Assembly: GCF_014356525.2 (NCBI RefSeq) | Contig: NC_052510.1 | Span: 59,383,274 to 59,447,273, forward strand | Direction of reading: 5' to 3' | Source of the DNA: Nilaparvata lugens | Lineage: Eukaryota; Arthropoda; Insecta; Hemiptera; Delphacidae | DNA length: 64,000 nt | Part shown: positions 1-13,100 of the stretch, one piece after another | How the letters are laid out: every line of letters starts with the position of its first letter | Numbering within the stretch: position 1 is the first letter of the stretch | The notes under the pieces: generated by a model | Databases searched by the model: none | Told to the model about the DNA's origin: nothing | What the model saw: the letters and a program-made list of their open reading frames with translations, nothing else | Translations under genes and position numbers: made by a program

Positions 1-1429
1 ACCCTCTGGAGTATAGTAGTTGATGCATTGAATGTAGTTTTGGGAATTAATATCAAGATAAATTATTAATCAGTATTAACAAATGTGGATCTCCTTAGTT
101 TGAAATAATTGCCTCATACATAATCATAAATAGCAGTGGAAAGATTCATTTATAGAACAGAAAGCCAGCTCATGAAAAATGCCAGAGAGAGACAGTAAGA
201 GAAAAAAAGATAATGAAACAGAGAGAGTGTGTCTGAAAGCAAGGGAAATAAGAATGAGAGAGTAACTAAAAGAGCATCCACCACACAGAAGGCGACAGTA
301 TGACTTTCTGATTAATGTGGTGCGCTTTGGATAAATTCACCTCAAACGGTCAGAAATCCTCACAAATACCATACACGCTTCCCATTCCAACAATGCTGAC
401 AGTTTCCAGTCGATCTCACACTGTAGAGTCCTTCCCCACCCTATTTTGTCCAACCCCTCATCATAAAAAGGATTAGCTCATTTAAAATTTGAAAGAAAGA
501 TTAAATGGGGGTGAAATTCCCTGCTACAGGGGTCAGACTGAGTAAAAATAAACATAATTGTTGGCAAATAAAACCCACTCACCATTATTCTTCTCCTTTT
601 TAGTAACGTATTTTCAAAAGCACCCCCGTTAATAATAGAATATACTTTTTCAAAGAGATCAAATAACATTGAACGCGCGCCTTTTTTCGAATTTATGCAA
701 ATTTTAATTAATTGGCAAGAGAGGAGTGGAAAGAAAACAAAAATATCAGAGAGTGGATGAGGAACAACACACAGCGCTATTTCCGTCTCGTTCCTTTGAT
801 GTTGTAGGCCTACTCTCCATGTATTGAACTTCAAGATCATTTAGCCGGCCTCTATTCTTGGATTGTTCATTTTTGTTCCACCCGATATACGTCGGAAAGG
901 GTCGGTCCTGGGCAACTTGTTTGAAAACAAATGTTCATCCCGTAGGTGACTAACAAGCCTCATTATTGGTGCGGATCAAAGGATTAGCGTCATTTGAAAA
1001 AAGGAATCACTGTGTCAAAAAAAGAGAATATGAATAAGAGTCAGCCGGCACAGGGCACTTGGTTGACTTCAAAGGGATCCAACTGTCTGCCAAAAGATCT
1101 CTCATTAAAATTGCGTCTAGTATCAAAGAATGAGTATCGTTAATGTTGGACTTTTATAAGGATAAGGGTCCACTGATTAGAGAGACCGGTAGGTCTTAAT
1201 TAATTAATAAAAATGGCAGTATTATTAACTATAATAGTCGAATGCACTTTGAAGTGTTTGTAATGGTTGGATGATTAACATTTGATGTTGTTTATAAAGA
1301 AATATGACAGTTTAAAAGTGATATTGATATGAAATAGAAGTAAAAAAACACTCCACTTATATGAGCTACTTTTGTTCAAATTGATAAAAACAATATGGAA
1401 ACTTGTAGTACTCTTTATTCTTCTAAATT
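1..1429. other. No supported feature
   Basis: An AG-rich stretch (170-270) and AT-rich sequence. The 120-codon minus-strand frame at 478-840 has no recognisable domain and sits in biased sequence. Nothing else seen. Confidence 0.5.
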
Positions 1430-1433
1430 TTAA

Positions 1434-2363
1434 CCTTCTAGTCGTGACCCTGGGTCCCAGGGACCCGCTTCTTTCATATTGAATATCTCAATATATTTTA
1501 AGATATGATGTTATTCTATGATTCTAATATGTTCAAGGGTTATTGATGAACGCATTGAGCACTTATGTAAAGCAGAAATCGATCTTTATTATAATTATAA
1601 AAATAGATTTGTGAAACCTTGCATTTTCAGGGTAGTGAAAAGTAACTTTTGGTTATTATTTTATATAAAGTCAACAAGTGAACAAAAAATTATAGTGATG
1701 AATACTATGATAGATCTCACATACAACACTACCAGATAGATAGGAAAAATTGGAAGGTCATAGTTCACTCTTTAGGGTAGTTTTTACCCTACCCTCAATT
1801 TCATGTTGCACAATCTCTGCAAGACATGAAATTATAGTGATGAATACTATTATAAATCCTAAAACCTACATAAAACACTACTAGAAACATTAAAAATATA
1901 TAAGGTCTCATAAAGTTCACTTTTAGGGGAGGTTTAGAATTCCTGGGATCACCTGAAATTCATTGGTTTCACTATCATCCCACTCAGGGTCAGTATTCTC
2001 GAACTATGAATTTATTTTCAGTATCACTAATGTCATTGAAATAGAGATCTAGAAGTTAATAATTTGTAAATTCTTCGAAGTCTCTGTTCAAAAAAAAAAC
2101 ATATAGACTGCTTGAATCCAATCACTATTGCATAAAAATGTGCATTTGAAAAAAAACAAAAAAAGTTACGTTAGTCGCGACCCTTGGGTCCCTGGGACCC
2201 AGAAACGTCATTTCACGAAAACAACAAGTCACAGAGCACTAACACTCTACATCAAGTTTTAGTGTCTACTGACATGAATTTACATGGGTCACAATAGACA
2301 TTAAAGCAATCGAAAGCAAAATTATAACTAAAACAAAAATTGCCCGGGTTCACGACTAGAAGG
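1434..2363. mobile_element. TTAA-flanked non-autonomous element, piggyBac-like MITE 1
   Basis: TTAA at 1430-1433 and 2364-2367 flanks the inverted ends CCTTCTAGTCGTGAC and its complement GTTCACGACTAGAAGG. The 930-bp interior has two GGGTCCCAGGGACCC-type palindromes near the ends and a degenerate internal tandem duplication (about 1690-1790 and 1830-1930). TTAA target duplication is the piggyBac hallmark. No transposase is visible. Confidence 0.7.
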
Positions 2364-3391
2364 TTAATGTTGTTTCTATTAAAATAGAAGTAGGCTAATT
2401 TAAGTGGCATTCATTGGTGGTAAGTGAACAGACACTGTAAGAAACTTTTCAATTTTCAAGACAAGTCGGTAGAGAGTCTGAGCAATCCAGCTTGATAATT
2501 TTGTTTAGATATCTATTCGTTCTATCTTGTTATATTAGATATCATTGAATGCGAATTTTTCTTGATTGCAAATGAAAGGAACAAGAAATAGAATATCAAG
2601 AATAATATATTAGAAGCGATCCCAATTCAACAGCATCTATTAGGAGTTTTGTCGATTTTTATTGAAAAAATAAAGAGTGAAGGATTCAATGAGAGAGAAT
2701 ATTCAAAGAAATATAATCATCTACTCTAATCTACATATTATATTTTAAAGATAAGTACAATTTTTCAATATAATTTTCCTCCACCTCCTGTCTAAAGTGC
2801 TTACTTTACTCCCTGGAACATAATACTAAAGTGTCATTTTTTCGAAAAACAGGAAAACTCCCTAGAGCGTAAAAGTAACTCCATTTAAATAACATGGGAA
2901 GTATCTCTATTTCAAAAACGTACATTTGAAATAGGTTGGAAGGTCTAAGCTCAGATGAGGAAGCATATAGAGTAGTCATTAAACCAACCAAATTCAATAC
3001 CTCAACCTGACATTTGATTAATATATGAAATTTATGTTTGTCTGCTAAGATTATTACAAACTTCATATCACTATACTAAAAAAATTTATAACTTTTTTAT
3101 TCCATGTTATTCAAATTCCAGCCAACGAAATATTCCTCATTAACTAATCAATTTTGAAACGGGAACTTCATCATAGTTGTAGTTGTGGCGGCCATTGTTG
3201 TTACAACTTTTACCGACAGCTGATAGCGCATAGCGCTGTCGGCGGAGAACTGTGGTTACAAGCCTGCCCAGCTGTTTACTTTTTAGATTATGTTGTAACA
3301 CATTGTTTGGTCATGTACGTTTTTAAAAAATTATTTTATTTGCAGTTTTTATGAAAATGTTGGTGGAGGAAAAATGTTGTGCATATCACGA

Positions 3392-3488
3392 GTGAAAAAT
3401 GCTTTTTCTCCCTCAGGAAAATTGTTGCCCTCGGCTTCGTCCGGGCTTCAAACTTATCCCTCAGGGAGAAAAACAGTACTTTTCACTC
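3392..3488. repeat. Short inverted repeat (MITE-like)
   Basis: GAGTGAAAAATGCTTTTTCT and its near complement AGAAAAACAGTACTTTTCAC surround CCCTCAGG repeats. Confidence 0.6.
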
Positions 3489-3541
3489 TAGATATACAAA
3501 TAACTATTGTTGAATGAGAATTGATATTGTGGAGTTTACCC

Positions 3542-5220
3542 ATAGTTGAAAAAGCATAGTTTTATTTCTGGCATATTCTCATTTATATGTCACATCCATG
3601 TTTAATCTTTAATGTTTATTATTAGATATGGATGTGACAAAAATAAAACTGTGTTTCCATCTTAATCAAGATAAAATTTCTATGCAATATAATACGTATT
3701 TTTCAAAAATTGCAGGGAAGTTCAAGGATTACAGAAAAATTACACATTTTAAGAAACGATATAACCCAAGTTTTATTTTTTGAAGTGTTTATAAAATCAT
3801 TTAATGTTTACAACGCTATTATGATTAATAGTATTGAGAAATTATATCATTTGAAAAAAAGCAATTGAAACGAATATAATATGTTCGAAAACTAGAATTC
3901 AGAACAGGGTGGGGCAGATTAACTAGCTTGTTTGGTTACTAACTAAATTACACTATATACGAATGCAATTGACATTCTAAGAACGACATACAGAGTAGCA
4001 TGTAATAGAGTGTACGAAATATTTTTCAGAAACGACTGAAACAGTGAATTGGAAAGTATGGAAGCTAATTGAAATTTCTTTTCAAGCTTAATGGAACTAA
4101 CTATTAATCAGTTGATGCAATTCTGTATGTTATTTTAGGATGTGGAAAATATTCTTCAATATTTTACTGAGTAACCAAATAAGCAAGTTTCTCTATCCCA
4201 ACCGTTGGTTCTTAATATTGTTCCAAAATTTAGTTCTGAATATTGTTCCAAACTTTAGTTCTTAAATATAAATACAAATAGAAATATAAGTACTCTTTTT
4301 AAAATTCTCTACTCACAACTTGTTCCCAAATCACTTGATAATGGCAACATTTTATAACCGAAAAATTTTGTGAGTAAACAATTTTAAAAAAGGTTCTTAG
4401 ATTTATATTTTTATTTACATTAAAAAGTATCCCTAACGAAGAAAATACAATTTAGTACTAAATATTGTTCAAAACTTCAGTTCTTAATACTATTCCAATC
4501 TTAAACTTTTAATAAAGTTTCAACCTTTACATGCAATTATAACACAAAACTTTGTTTTCAGGTTTAAAACCATCATGGAAGAATAGTTGAAAAAACAATA
4601 TTTTTAAACGTTTAGAACGGTATTGAAATAACTTTTGAAGTTGGAAATTGTAGAAAAAGCTCGCCATGCTATGCTTTTCACAACTCTTGCACTGTTGTAG
4701 AATTGTTTCACCGGTGATCCTGGAAAAAATCGCAAAAAATAAAATTACTCAATTTATTGACATTTGAAAATTGCTTAATTACTTAATGTATTTTCACTGT
4801 CATAGACCAATAACAAAATCAGACATTTCAAAGCAAAAGTCGGGGAACAGTTGAAAAAGCACAGTTTAATTTCTATCATATACTACAGGCTTAGCCTATT
4901 TTTTCCTCCAATGTCATAATTATATTATGATTGTAGTATTTTGTACAATAAATAAATATCTTCATTTATATGTCAAATCAGCTGTATTGTAAGCTATTGT
5001 AAATAAGTGTATAAGCCAGTATATTGTAATCTACATAAATAAAGTACTCAATCAATCAATCAATCAACATCCATGTTTAATCTTTAATGTTTCCCATATA
5101 TATAGTACCTATATAATCCATATAGACCCATATAATCCCTTTAATGTTTCCCATATAATTATTCCCATTCGTATATAGTGTATTTGTACTTTTTCAACTT
5201 TCGGAGCAGTTTTGGGCTAT
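3542..5220. repeat. AT-rich repeat zone: two copies of a GTTGAAAAAGCA element, one split by a LINE tail
   Basis: 3545-3660 and 4850-5220 share GTTGAAAAAGCAYAGTTT and ACATCCATGTTTAATC. The second copy is interrupted by about 4885-5068, which ends in AATAAATAAAG and (AATC)n, a LINE-type 3' tail. Otherwise only AT-rich sequence, no gene. Confidence 0.5.
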
Positions 5221-6104
5221 GCCTGTTAGTCCTCCCTCAATTATTTTAATGAATAATTGTGTATTTTAAATCAATCAATGAATTATGAATTTTCCCAACA
5301 CATAAATATAGAGTAAAATAGTGTAGGCCAGAAAAGTTTACTCTTTCAACTGTTTTGGCGTTGAGATATCATAAATATTTTGCACCCAATGGTGAGTGGA
5401 AGAAGTAGAGTAAGAAATGAAGAACATTTCATTTTCTAACATCATTGCCTTGGATACTTTGTCAGCGTTTACATTTATTATGATGTTATATAATTATTGC
5501 AAATTGCATACTATAAATCACGGTATTTAGATGAAAACGGTAGGGGTCGCGAAATGTGTGCGCAGTGGCCAGCCAGCTTCATTGCGTCATCGCCACCAAC
5601 CGAGGTTTCTAACACCTATTGGCAATTTATGAACCTTATTTGTTAAAAACAAATTATTAGATATATAATGACGTCAGCTACACCGGAAATTTAGCACAAA
5701 CATGCGCGTGATACCTCCCGTCTTCTTCTATAAACAGTATATGATTGTTGATAATATTCTAAGATATTTAAGGAGCAATATCTAACATTTACTCCATTAT
5801 AATTCAATTTGATGGTTGAAAATGGGATAATTGGTTGGAACTTGTTGTTTCTCTAAAAACAATAAAAGAAACTCTAAAAACGAACAACTCTCTAAACAAT
5901 ACCTTCATTTAAGTTGTCTCTAGAATCATATCCTTTCCAGAGACGACAATAATTATTTGTTGAAACACCTCTGATTTATGAAGTTACATAATTATAACTA
6001 TCGATTATTATATTATTGTTATTCAAATTGCATTCAATTTTCATTCTGATTGATAATTTTCCATACTTTGTAAAATTTGTTGAATAATTAGCTATACTGT
6101 CATT

Positions 6105-6850
6105 TATTGACCGAACGTAGTGAGGCCTATGTTTTAACTCTGATTTTCTTTCGTCTGTATGTATGTAACGCATTTACGGCCAAACGTGTTGATAGAATTC
6201 TATGAGATTTGGCAGGAATATTCCTTTTTTAACTGCGCGTCGATATATACACAAGGTTTTTTGAAAGTTTGCATTTTAAGGATAATATGAAAGGAAAAGG
6301 AATTCCTCCATACTCTGATATCACTATATGTAACATCAACTTTGAAGATAGGATTAATCAGACTATAGAATTATTCATAATCAATCAGCTGACAAGTGGA
6401 TTATCATTGCATGCATTACACAGATATCTGGCCGTGTCTATTTCTATAAGGTAGGGTTTCAATATTTTTTATGATGCGTGCCAATCAGTATCAATATTCT
6501 CTCATTTGAAAAACAAATTTAATAGGTGATTGAAAATAAAATAAAAAATGATTAAGTGAACTAATGCTGAAGAAATTATAATATTCGTTAATGAAAAAAA
6601 TTAGTTTTTAAATAGTTGAGAAATATTTTTATCAGATTGAAAGATTAACCCGGAACTGGATAAATTATCATATGGAATACAAATTCAAACGTGAACTGAG
6701 TTTATTAACATGGAGTGAGTTTTTGATCTCGGAGAAAACATATAACAGTTTTTAAGAGTAAATTATGATTCAACAGTGAATTGTGATTCTAGAACAGGTG
6801 ACATCAGATACTTATGGATACTGTTCACAGAACTACTAGTTCAACATTAG
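6105..6850 (+). repeat. Interspersed repeat, GACCGARCGWAGTGAGG family, copy 1
   Basis: Shares CGCATTTACGGC, TTAACTGCGCGTCGA, ACAAGGTTTTTTGAAA and the later CAGCTGACAAGTG and ACAGAACTACTAGT landmarks with 32668-33085 and, inverted, with 45168-46312. It overlaps the ABCF1 3' flank. No coding potential is recognised. Confidence 0.6.
6701..6706 (-). terminator. Possible poly(A) signal of ABCF1
   Basis: AATAAA on the minus strand, about 290 bases past the ABCF1 stop codon. It is the first exact match I noticed downstream. In such AT-rich DNA the hexamer is frequent, so this is only a candidate. Confidence 0.35.
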
Positions 6851-6996
6851 AGAATAAGCCTGAATATATTGTAACTTGGATGAGAAAAGAACTCTAAAGA
6901 ACTCAGGTTCACCCAGTTATTATTAAACAATAAGAATTCTCAGTAACAACTCACCTTAATAAATAATATATTCTCAAAGCTATACGACTCGTGTAT

Positions 6997-7184
6997 TTAC
7001 TGCTGAACTGCCGCGTTGGCTGCTATACTTGGACTATTGATTACTTCCCCTAAACTCTCTAGAAGTTCCTTTCTGTAATCATCAAAATCGCCATCAACTT
7101 CATTGATTGTCTGATCCTCAATGACCCACAGAGTACAGTCGGTGTCTCGGATAAGTCGCTCGTCGTGGGAAACTATTATAACAC
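6997..7184 (-). CDS. ABCF1: ABCF1 exon 9 (H-loop 2, C-terminus, stop)
   Basis: 188 nt with acceptor GTTTCAG. It opens with [10 protein letters not shown] (H-loop histidine 832), followed by CTLWVIED and [10 protein letters not shown], which are typical of the ABCF1 C-terminus, and ends with a short tail and TAA at 6999-6997. It lies 6.5 kb from exon 8 across the transposon-rich intron 8. Confidence 0.92.
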
Positions 7185-10100
7185 CTGAAACATAAAGTCA
7201 AAAAATGTATAAATTTTGTAATAGTATCTTACATCACAAGGATGGGAAGGGGCCTTTTGCAGGCGAGAATGATGTTTCTATTCGAGGCGTTAGCCCAGAC
7301 TAGAATTTCATTCGAGCACTGCAAAAGACATTCACGACCAAGTAAGGTACACTATTTTTACTTTCCTTGCCCTATTACCATAGGTAAGGAAAGTATTGCT
7401 TTCAAAAAAAATTTAAGGTACCCTAATTTCATGTTTTCTATACGTTTCAAGGTCCCCTGAGTCCAAAAACATGATTTTTGGGTGTTTGTCTGTGTGTGTG
7501 TGTCTGTGAACACGATAACTCCATTCCTAATTAACCGATTGACTTGAAATTTTAAACTTAAGGTCCTTATACCATGAGGTTCCGACAATAAGAAATTCAA
7601 TAAAATTCAATTTAAAATGGCGGATAATGGCTGAAAACCCATATTTTCACGGTTTTCTCGAAAACGGCTCTAACGATTTTCTTCAAATTTATACCCTAGA
7701 TAGCTATTCATAAGCCCTATCAACTGACATGAGTCTCATTTCTGGGAAAATTGCAGGAGCTCCGTAATATTCCTGAGAAGAATGAATTATGTTAAATTTC
7801 TATCACGATTTTCTCAAAAAATAACTTGACCGATTTCTTGTCATAATAATCTATAGAAGAATAATTGAGAAATAGAAAACATTACCTGCTTGTGCTGATG
7901 TTTCAGCATTCTATAAACATAACCTAGTTTACAAATTCCGAATCAGGAATTTTTTAAAAGTTGACAAAACTTCCACCTGGAGCGCTGGAGGTGGTTTTTT
8001 GTAGCAGTTTAGCTGTTCCTATTTTGGAACTAGGAAACATACTCAACTGTAAAGAAAACATATGGTTTCATTACAGTAGAGTATGCTGTAATGTGAATCA
8101 TATGTTTATTTGTTCTGCAAACAGCTGTTTACCGGATTGATTTCATGCATGAAAAACAGCTGAAATTGAACGACTATGACAAAAAGAATTTTCTGGAAAT
8201 GATACACGAAACTTGTAGATAAAAATTGATAGGGATAAATACAGAGTAGTAAAATCACTATAGTGAAGTCCACGTTATAATGGCAGTGAGGAGAGATAGG
8301 AGAACACCATTGTCGTTTTTCTGCCTTGCCACTGCCTTCTATAGAATATAGCTGATAACGGTATATCTAATGTCATATCAACTGTTAATGATTCTTGTTA
8401 AATACAAGGCACAAGGGCATAGGACAGATGGTTGCAGCAGAGTACTAGTCTAAATTGATGCCCACGTTATAATGACAGTGAAGAAAGATAGGGGAACAGC
8501 GTTGCCAATTCTCTGCTTCGATTTGTATATCATGAAGCTATCAAAATGAAAAAGTTTTCTCAAGAAATCATTTTTTTTCTGATCATTACTTTTTGAGATA
8601 TGAGCGCTTAGAGTTTAAATTTTTGGTACAGAACATTTCAAGTTCTGTAAGAGATAAATCCATGTGATTTAGAGAATAGATTCTTCATGGTATTGTTGAT
8701 CTAGTAAAACAAATGTTTTTTGAAAATATCAATTTTCGAGAAAGTTGTTCAATTTACTAAAAATAACTCGACCAAAAGTTATTTTTAGTAAGTTGAATAA
8801 CTTTCTCAAAAATTGATATTTTCAGAATTTTTTGTTTTATTAGATCAACAATATCATGAAAAATCTGTCCTCTGAATCTCATGGATTTATATCTTACCGT
8901 ACTTGAAATGTTCTGTCCCAAAAATTTAAACTTTAGGCGCTCATATCTCAAAAAGTAATGATCGGAGAATAGCTATTTATGTATTAAGAGCGTAATGCTT
9001 CTTTATCGCTCGCGCAAAACAGTTATCACGCGACGCGAAGCGGAGCGTGATAATTTTGCAAGAGCGATAAAGAAGCATTACTCGCGAATTACATACAAAA
9101 ATTTTTTCTACAACTGCCCAAACCTGTTAAATTACTTATATCGGCGGAGTTACAATAACCGACTTTTTAGGTTAAGATCTAAAACATCAGCTTTTAAACA
9201 TCAGCTGGTTGGCGAGCGTAAAGAAACTCTTCTGCGTATGCGCGAATGATTTGCGAGCGTGAAGAAAATTTACTGCGCATGCGCGGATGGTTAGCGAGCG
9301 AAAAAGTAGATTCTCCTCAGAAATAAGCTGTTTTACGAGGAGAATTGAGTATGTAAATTATTTTTTTACGCGCAGTTGTAGAAAAAAAAATGTTTTCATG
9401 AGAAAACTTTATTATTTTGATAGCTTCATGATATACAAATCGAAAAAAATTGAAAAATATCACCCGAAGAGAGTTTATTTTTAGCCTTTCCACAGCCTTA
9501 ATGGTGTCTTGCATTTTTTATAGCACTTTGACTTGTCTGACACCGTTCCAGGCCAACCAGACGTAATACTTATCTATCTTCAGTTATCGCAATCAGATAT
9601 CGGTGTTAGGTGCAATTATTGGTTGTGACAATTCAGATAGCGGTGGAGGCCGAAATAGCAATCTGATATTGTCTGTGGTATTTTTCTAGCTGCGTGCCAA
9701 ACCCTGGAATTATCTTCAGAGTGATTCAGTGCTGTGAGTGCATGCATTATAGAATAATTGTGGGGGGCGATTGAAACAGTTTATTCAATGGTTTTTGCTA
9801 TTACGATCACGGTGTCAGCTTGTTTTATTCCAAACTCCATTTCTACTCAACTTGCTTATTTATGCAACTCTGAACCCATTTCTTGTTATTTGGTTTAGCA
9901 AAAACTGCTTCTTTTGTTTAAATAATTCTCACAAATTTTTTTAATTTGAGTTTTCTGGATCCTTCTATGGGTTGGAAAGACCATTTTCTTGTTTAAAAGA
10001 GGCGCGGCGCGAAGTCGCAAGATTGGTAAATAACTTTACCCGCTCGGTTTAACATATTTTTTTATCTTCTTCCTTATTAACTTACTTTCTTTGTTTTTTT

Positions 10101-13100
10101 TCTTTTTCATTACAATTAATATTATTATAAATTTTACAGAATAGTATTATACTCTTATAGAAAAATATATGTCAGTTCTTGAATGTGATGATGATCTCAT
10201 AGGCTATCATGATACAAGTGAAATAGATGATTTATTCTCTTTCGAACCACATAACATAAGCAATAAAAACTTATTGAATTTTTTTCATACTAATATAAGA
10301 AGCCTGAATAAAAACTTTGAAGAACTGGTTCATTATTTAGGAAATATAAACTTCAAATTTCATATTATTGCCTTATCAGAAACGTGGATTACGGATGATG
10401 CTCATTTCACTTACGGTCTTGAAGGATATAATGTTGTACAGAATAAAAGTAAACATTCAAAGTGTGATGGGATATGTTTATTTGTTGATAAAAATTTTCA
10501 TTTTGAAATAATTGATTTGGATATCGAAGAATCGAATTCAATCTGTATAGTTTGTTCAATTGATAACATCAAATACACAATAATTTTAATTTATCGCTCT
10601 CCAGCTACCAACATTAATAATTTCATTTCAAGTCTAGACGCTTGTTTGAACAGAATGAAGGACACTACCAATGTAATTTTAATGGGCGATATAAATCTTA
10701 ATATTTTAGAAAACAATAGTTTAACAAATGAGTACTTGAGTACTCTGCATATCAACGGATTTAAATCCTACATTAACAAGCCGACAAGGATAGTGAATGG
10801 AAATGGTACCTGCATAGACCACATATTTTTCAAGGAGGGGGGAAACATTAGAGACCTGCAGCGTGGCGTGATTATTAAAACTAACATAACAGACCATTAC
10901 AGTGTTTCACTGCACTTGAGTGAAGCCTTGAAAAATAACGCGGTAGCAGGGGAATTATGGACCAAAACTGTAACTGACTTTGACGGATTAATAGCTGACT
11001 TACAGGTTGAAAACTGGGCTGATATTTACAACACCGACAATATCGATGCAATGGTTAGCAATTTCATAGAAAAATTGACACAACTCACAAATAAAAGAAC
11101 AAAAACAATCAGATTAAGTAAAAAAAACAAACCAGTAAAAAAATGGATAACACCCAGTCTAGTCAATGCAATCCGAGAAAGAGACAAATTACACAGGAAG
11201 CTCTCACGACAGCCAAACAATATTGAATTGCAAACCCGCTACAAAAACTACCGGAATACTTTAAATAATTAATAAAAAGGGCAAAAATAGATTATTTTAA
11301 TGAGAAGTTCGATGAACATAGGAATAACGCCAAGAAAACTTGGGAATACATTAACGAGCTGCTGGAAATAAAGAAAAACACAAAAGAAATAAGCCTAGAT
11401 GCAGATATACTCAACGATTACTTTGCTAACGTGGGTGTATCATTTGCCAGAAAAATATCAGGAAATGTAAGTGATATCCCAGTTCCTCGATCGCTATCAA
11501 ATTCATGTCAGCACAGTATCTTTCTCAACCCCACAAACTCAAACGAAATAATGTCAATTATAAATCAGTTGAAAAACAAATCTACACCAGGACCAGATAA
11601 CTTCACAGGACCTTTCATAAAAAAAATTTCTCACCACATAACTGGACCCTTAGAACATATATTCAACAAATGTTTAAATGAAGGATATTTCCCAAAAAAG
11701 TTCAGAGAAGCCAGAATCATCCCAATACCTAAAACCGGAGATTTAAAAAAACCAGAAAATTATAGACCGATAAGCTTGATAAGTAACCTTTCCAAAATAT
11801 TAGAAAAAATAATAAAAAACAGAATTATGAGTTTTTAGAGAAAGAAAATATAATAAATGAAAAGCAATTTGGTTTTCAAAAAAATAAGTCTACTAAAGAT
11901 GCAGTCATCCACTTGAACAAAATAATTTTTGACAATTTTAATAGCAATAGAAAAACTCTTGCAGTGTTCATGGATCTATCAAAAGCTTTTGATACGATAC
12001 CTCACAATAAAACAAATTAGATAGGGCTGGAATTAGAGGTGCAGCAAATGATTTATTTTCTTCATATTTGACTGAAAGGAAACAATACCTACATCTTCAG
12101 GGTCAAACTGATATTAAATATACGTCAGGTTTCGGCTTGCCTCAAGGTTCTGTGCTTTCACCAGTTCTTTTTTTGTTATATGTGAATGACCTACTCAAAC
12201 TAAACCTCCAAGATTGCACCACTCTGTCTTTTGCAGATGACACTGTATTGATCTTCAGCGGCAAAAGCTGGGCAGAAACTTTCAATATAGCCAATAGAAA
12301 CCTAATAATTATTAGAAAATGGCTTCAAGAACATATCCTGACTTTAAACGCTGACAAAACTAAGTATATCACCTTTTCACCCAATATAACTGGACAACCA
12401 GCAACAGATTTAAATCTTAAAATAGGGACAACAAATAATAACAATGAAAACTCTACAGATAATACAGAAGCACAAAAAACATTAGAAAGGGTTCACACGA
12501 TTAAATATCTTGGTATATTATTGGATCAACATTTAAAATGGAACAAACACATAGATTATTTGTGCTCAAAGTTGAAATACCTCATTTACATTTTTTACAA
12601 AATAAATAAAATAAAAAACATAGACATTATACGGAAAATTTACTTTGCATACGCTCACTCATTATTTCAATATATTAATGAAGTATGGGGAGCTGCTTAT
12701 GATACACATCTGAAGAAATTATTTATCTTACAAAAACATATTATAAGAGCAGCATTAGGAAGACCTCGACTCTATCCTAGTAGGGACATTTTTCTTGAAT
12801 TTAAGGTCCCTACAATAAGACAGAATTATATGAAAAATATAATACTCCATATCAATAAGAATAAATCTAATTTTCCTGCACACATAACACCCCATAATAC
12901 ACGTCCTAACAATAGATTCAACACAGAACTCATTAAGCTAACCATATGCAGGCATCAATTTACCTATTATTGCAGCTACATTATAAATAAAATTCCAAAC
13001 GATTTTATAGATAAACAAATGACACGTAATTTAAGCAAAAGCATAGATTATTGGATTGAGCATAACATATTCTTCAAACTAGTTGTATAAAGTATAATAT

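Noticed and set aside
478..840. 120-codon minus-strand open frame
   Set aside because: No recognisable domain, no splice or promoter context, biased composition. Likely chance.
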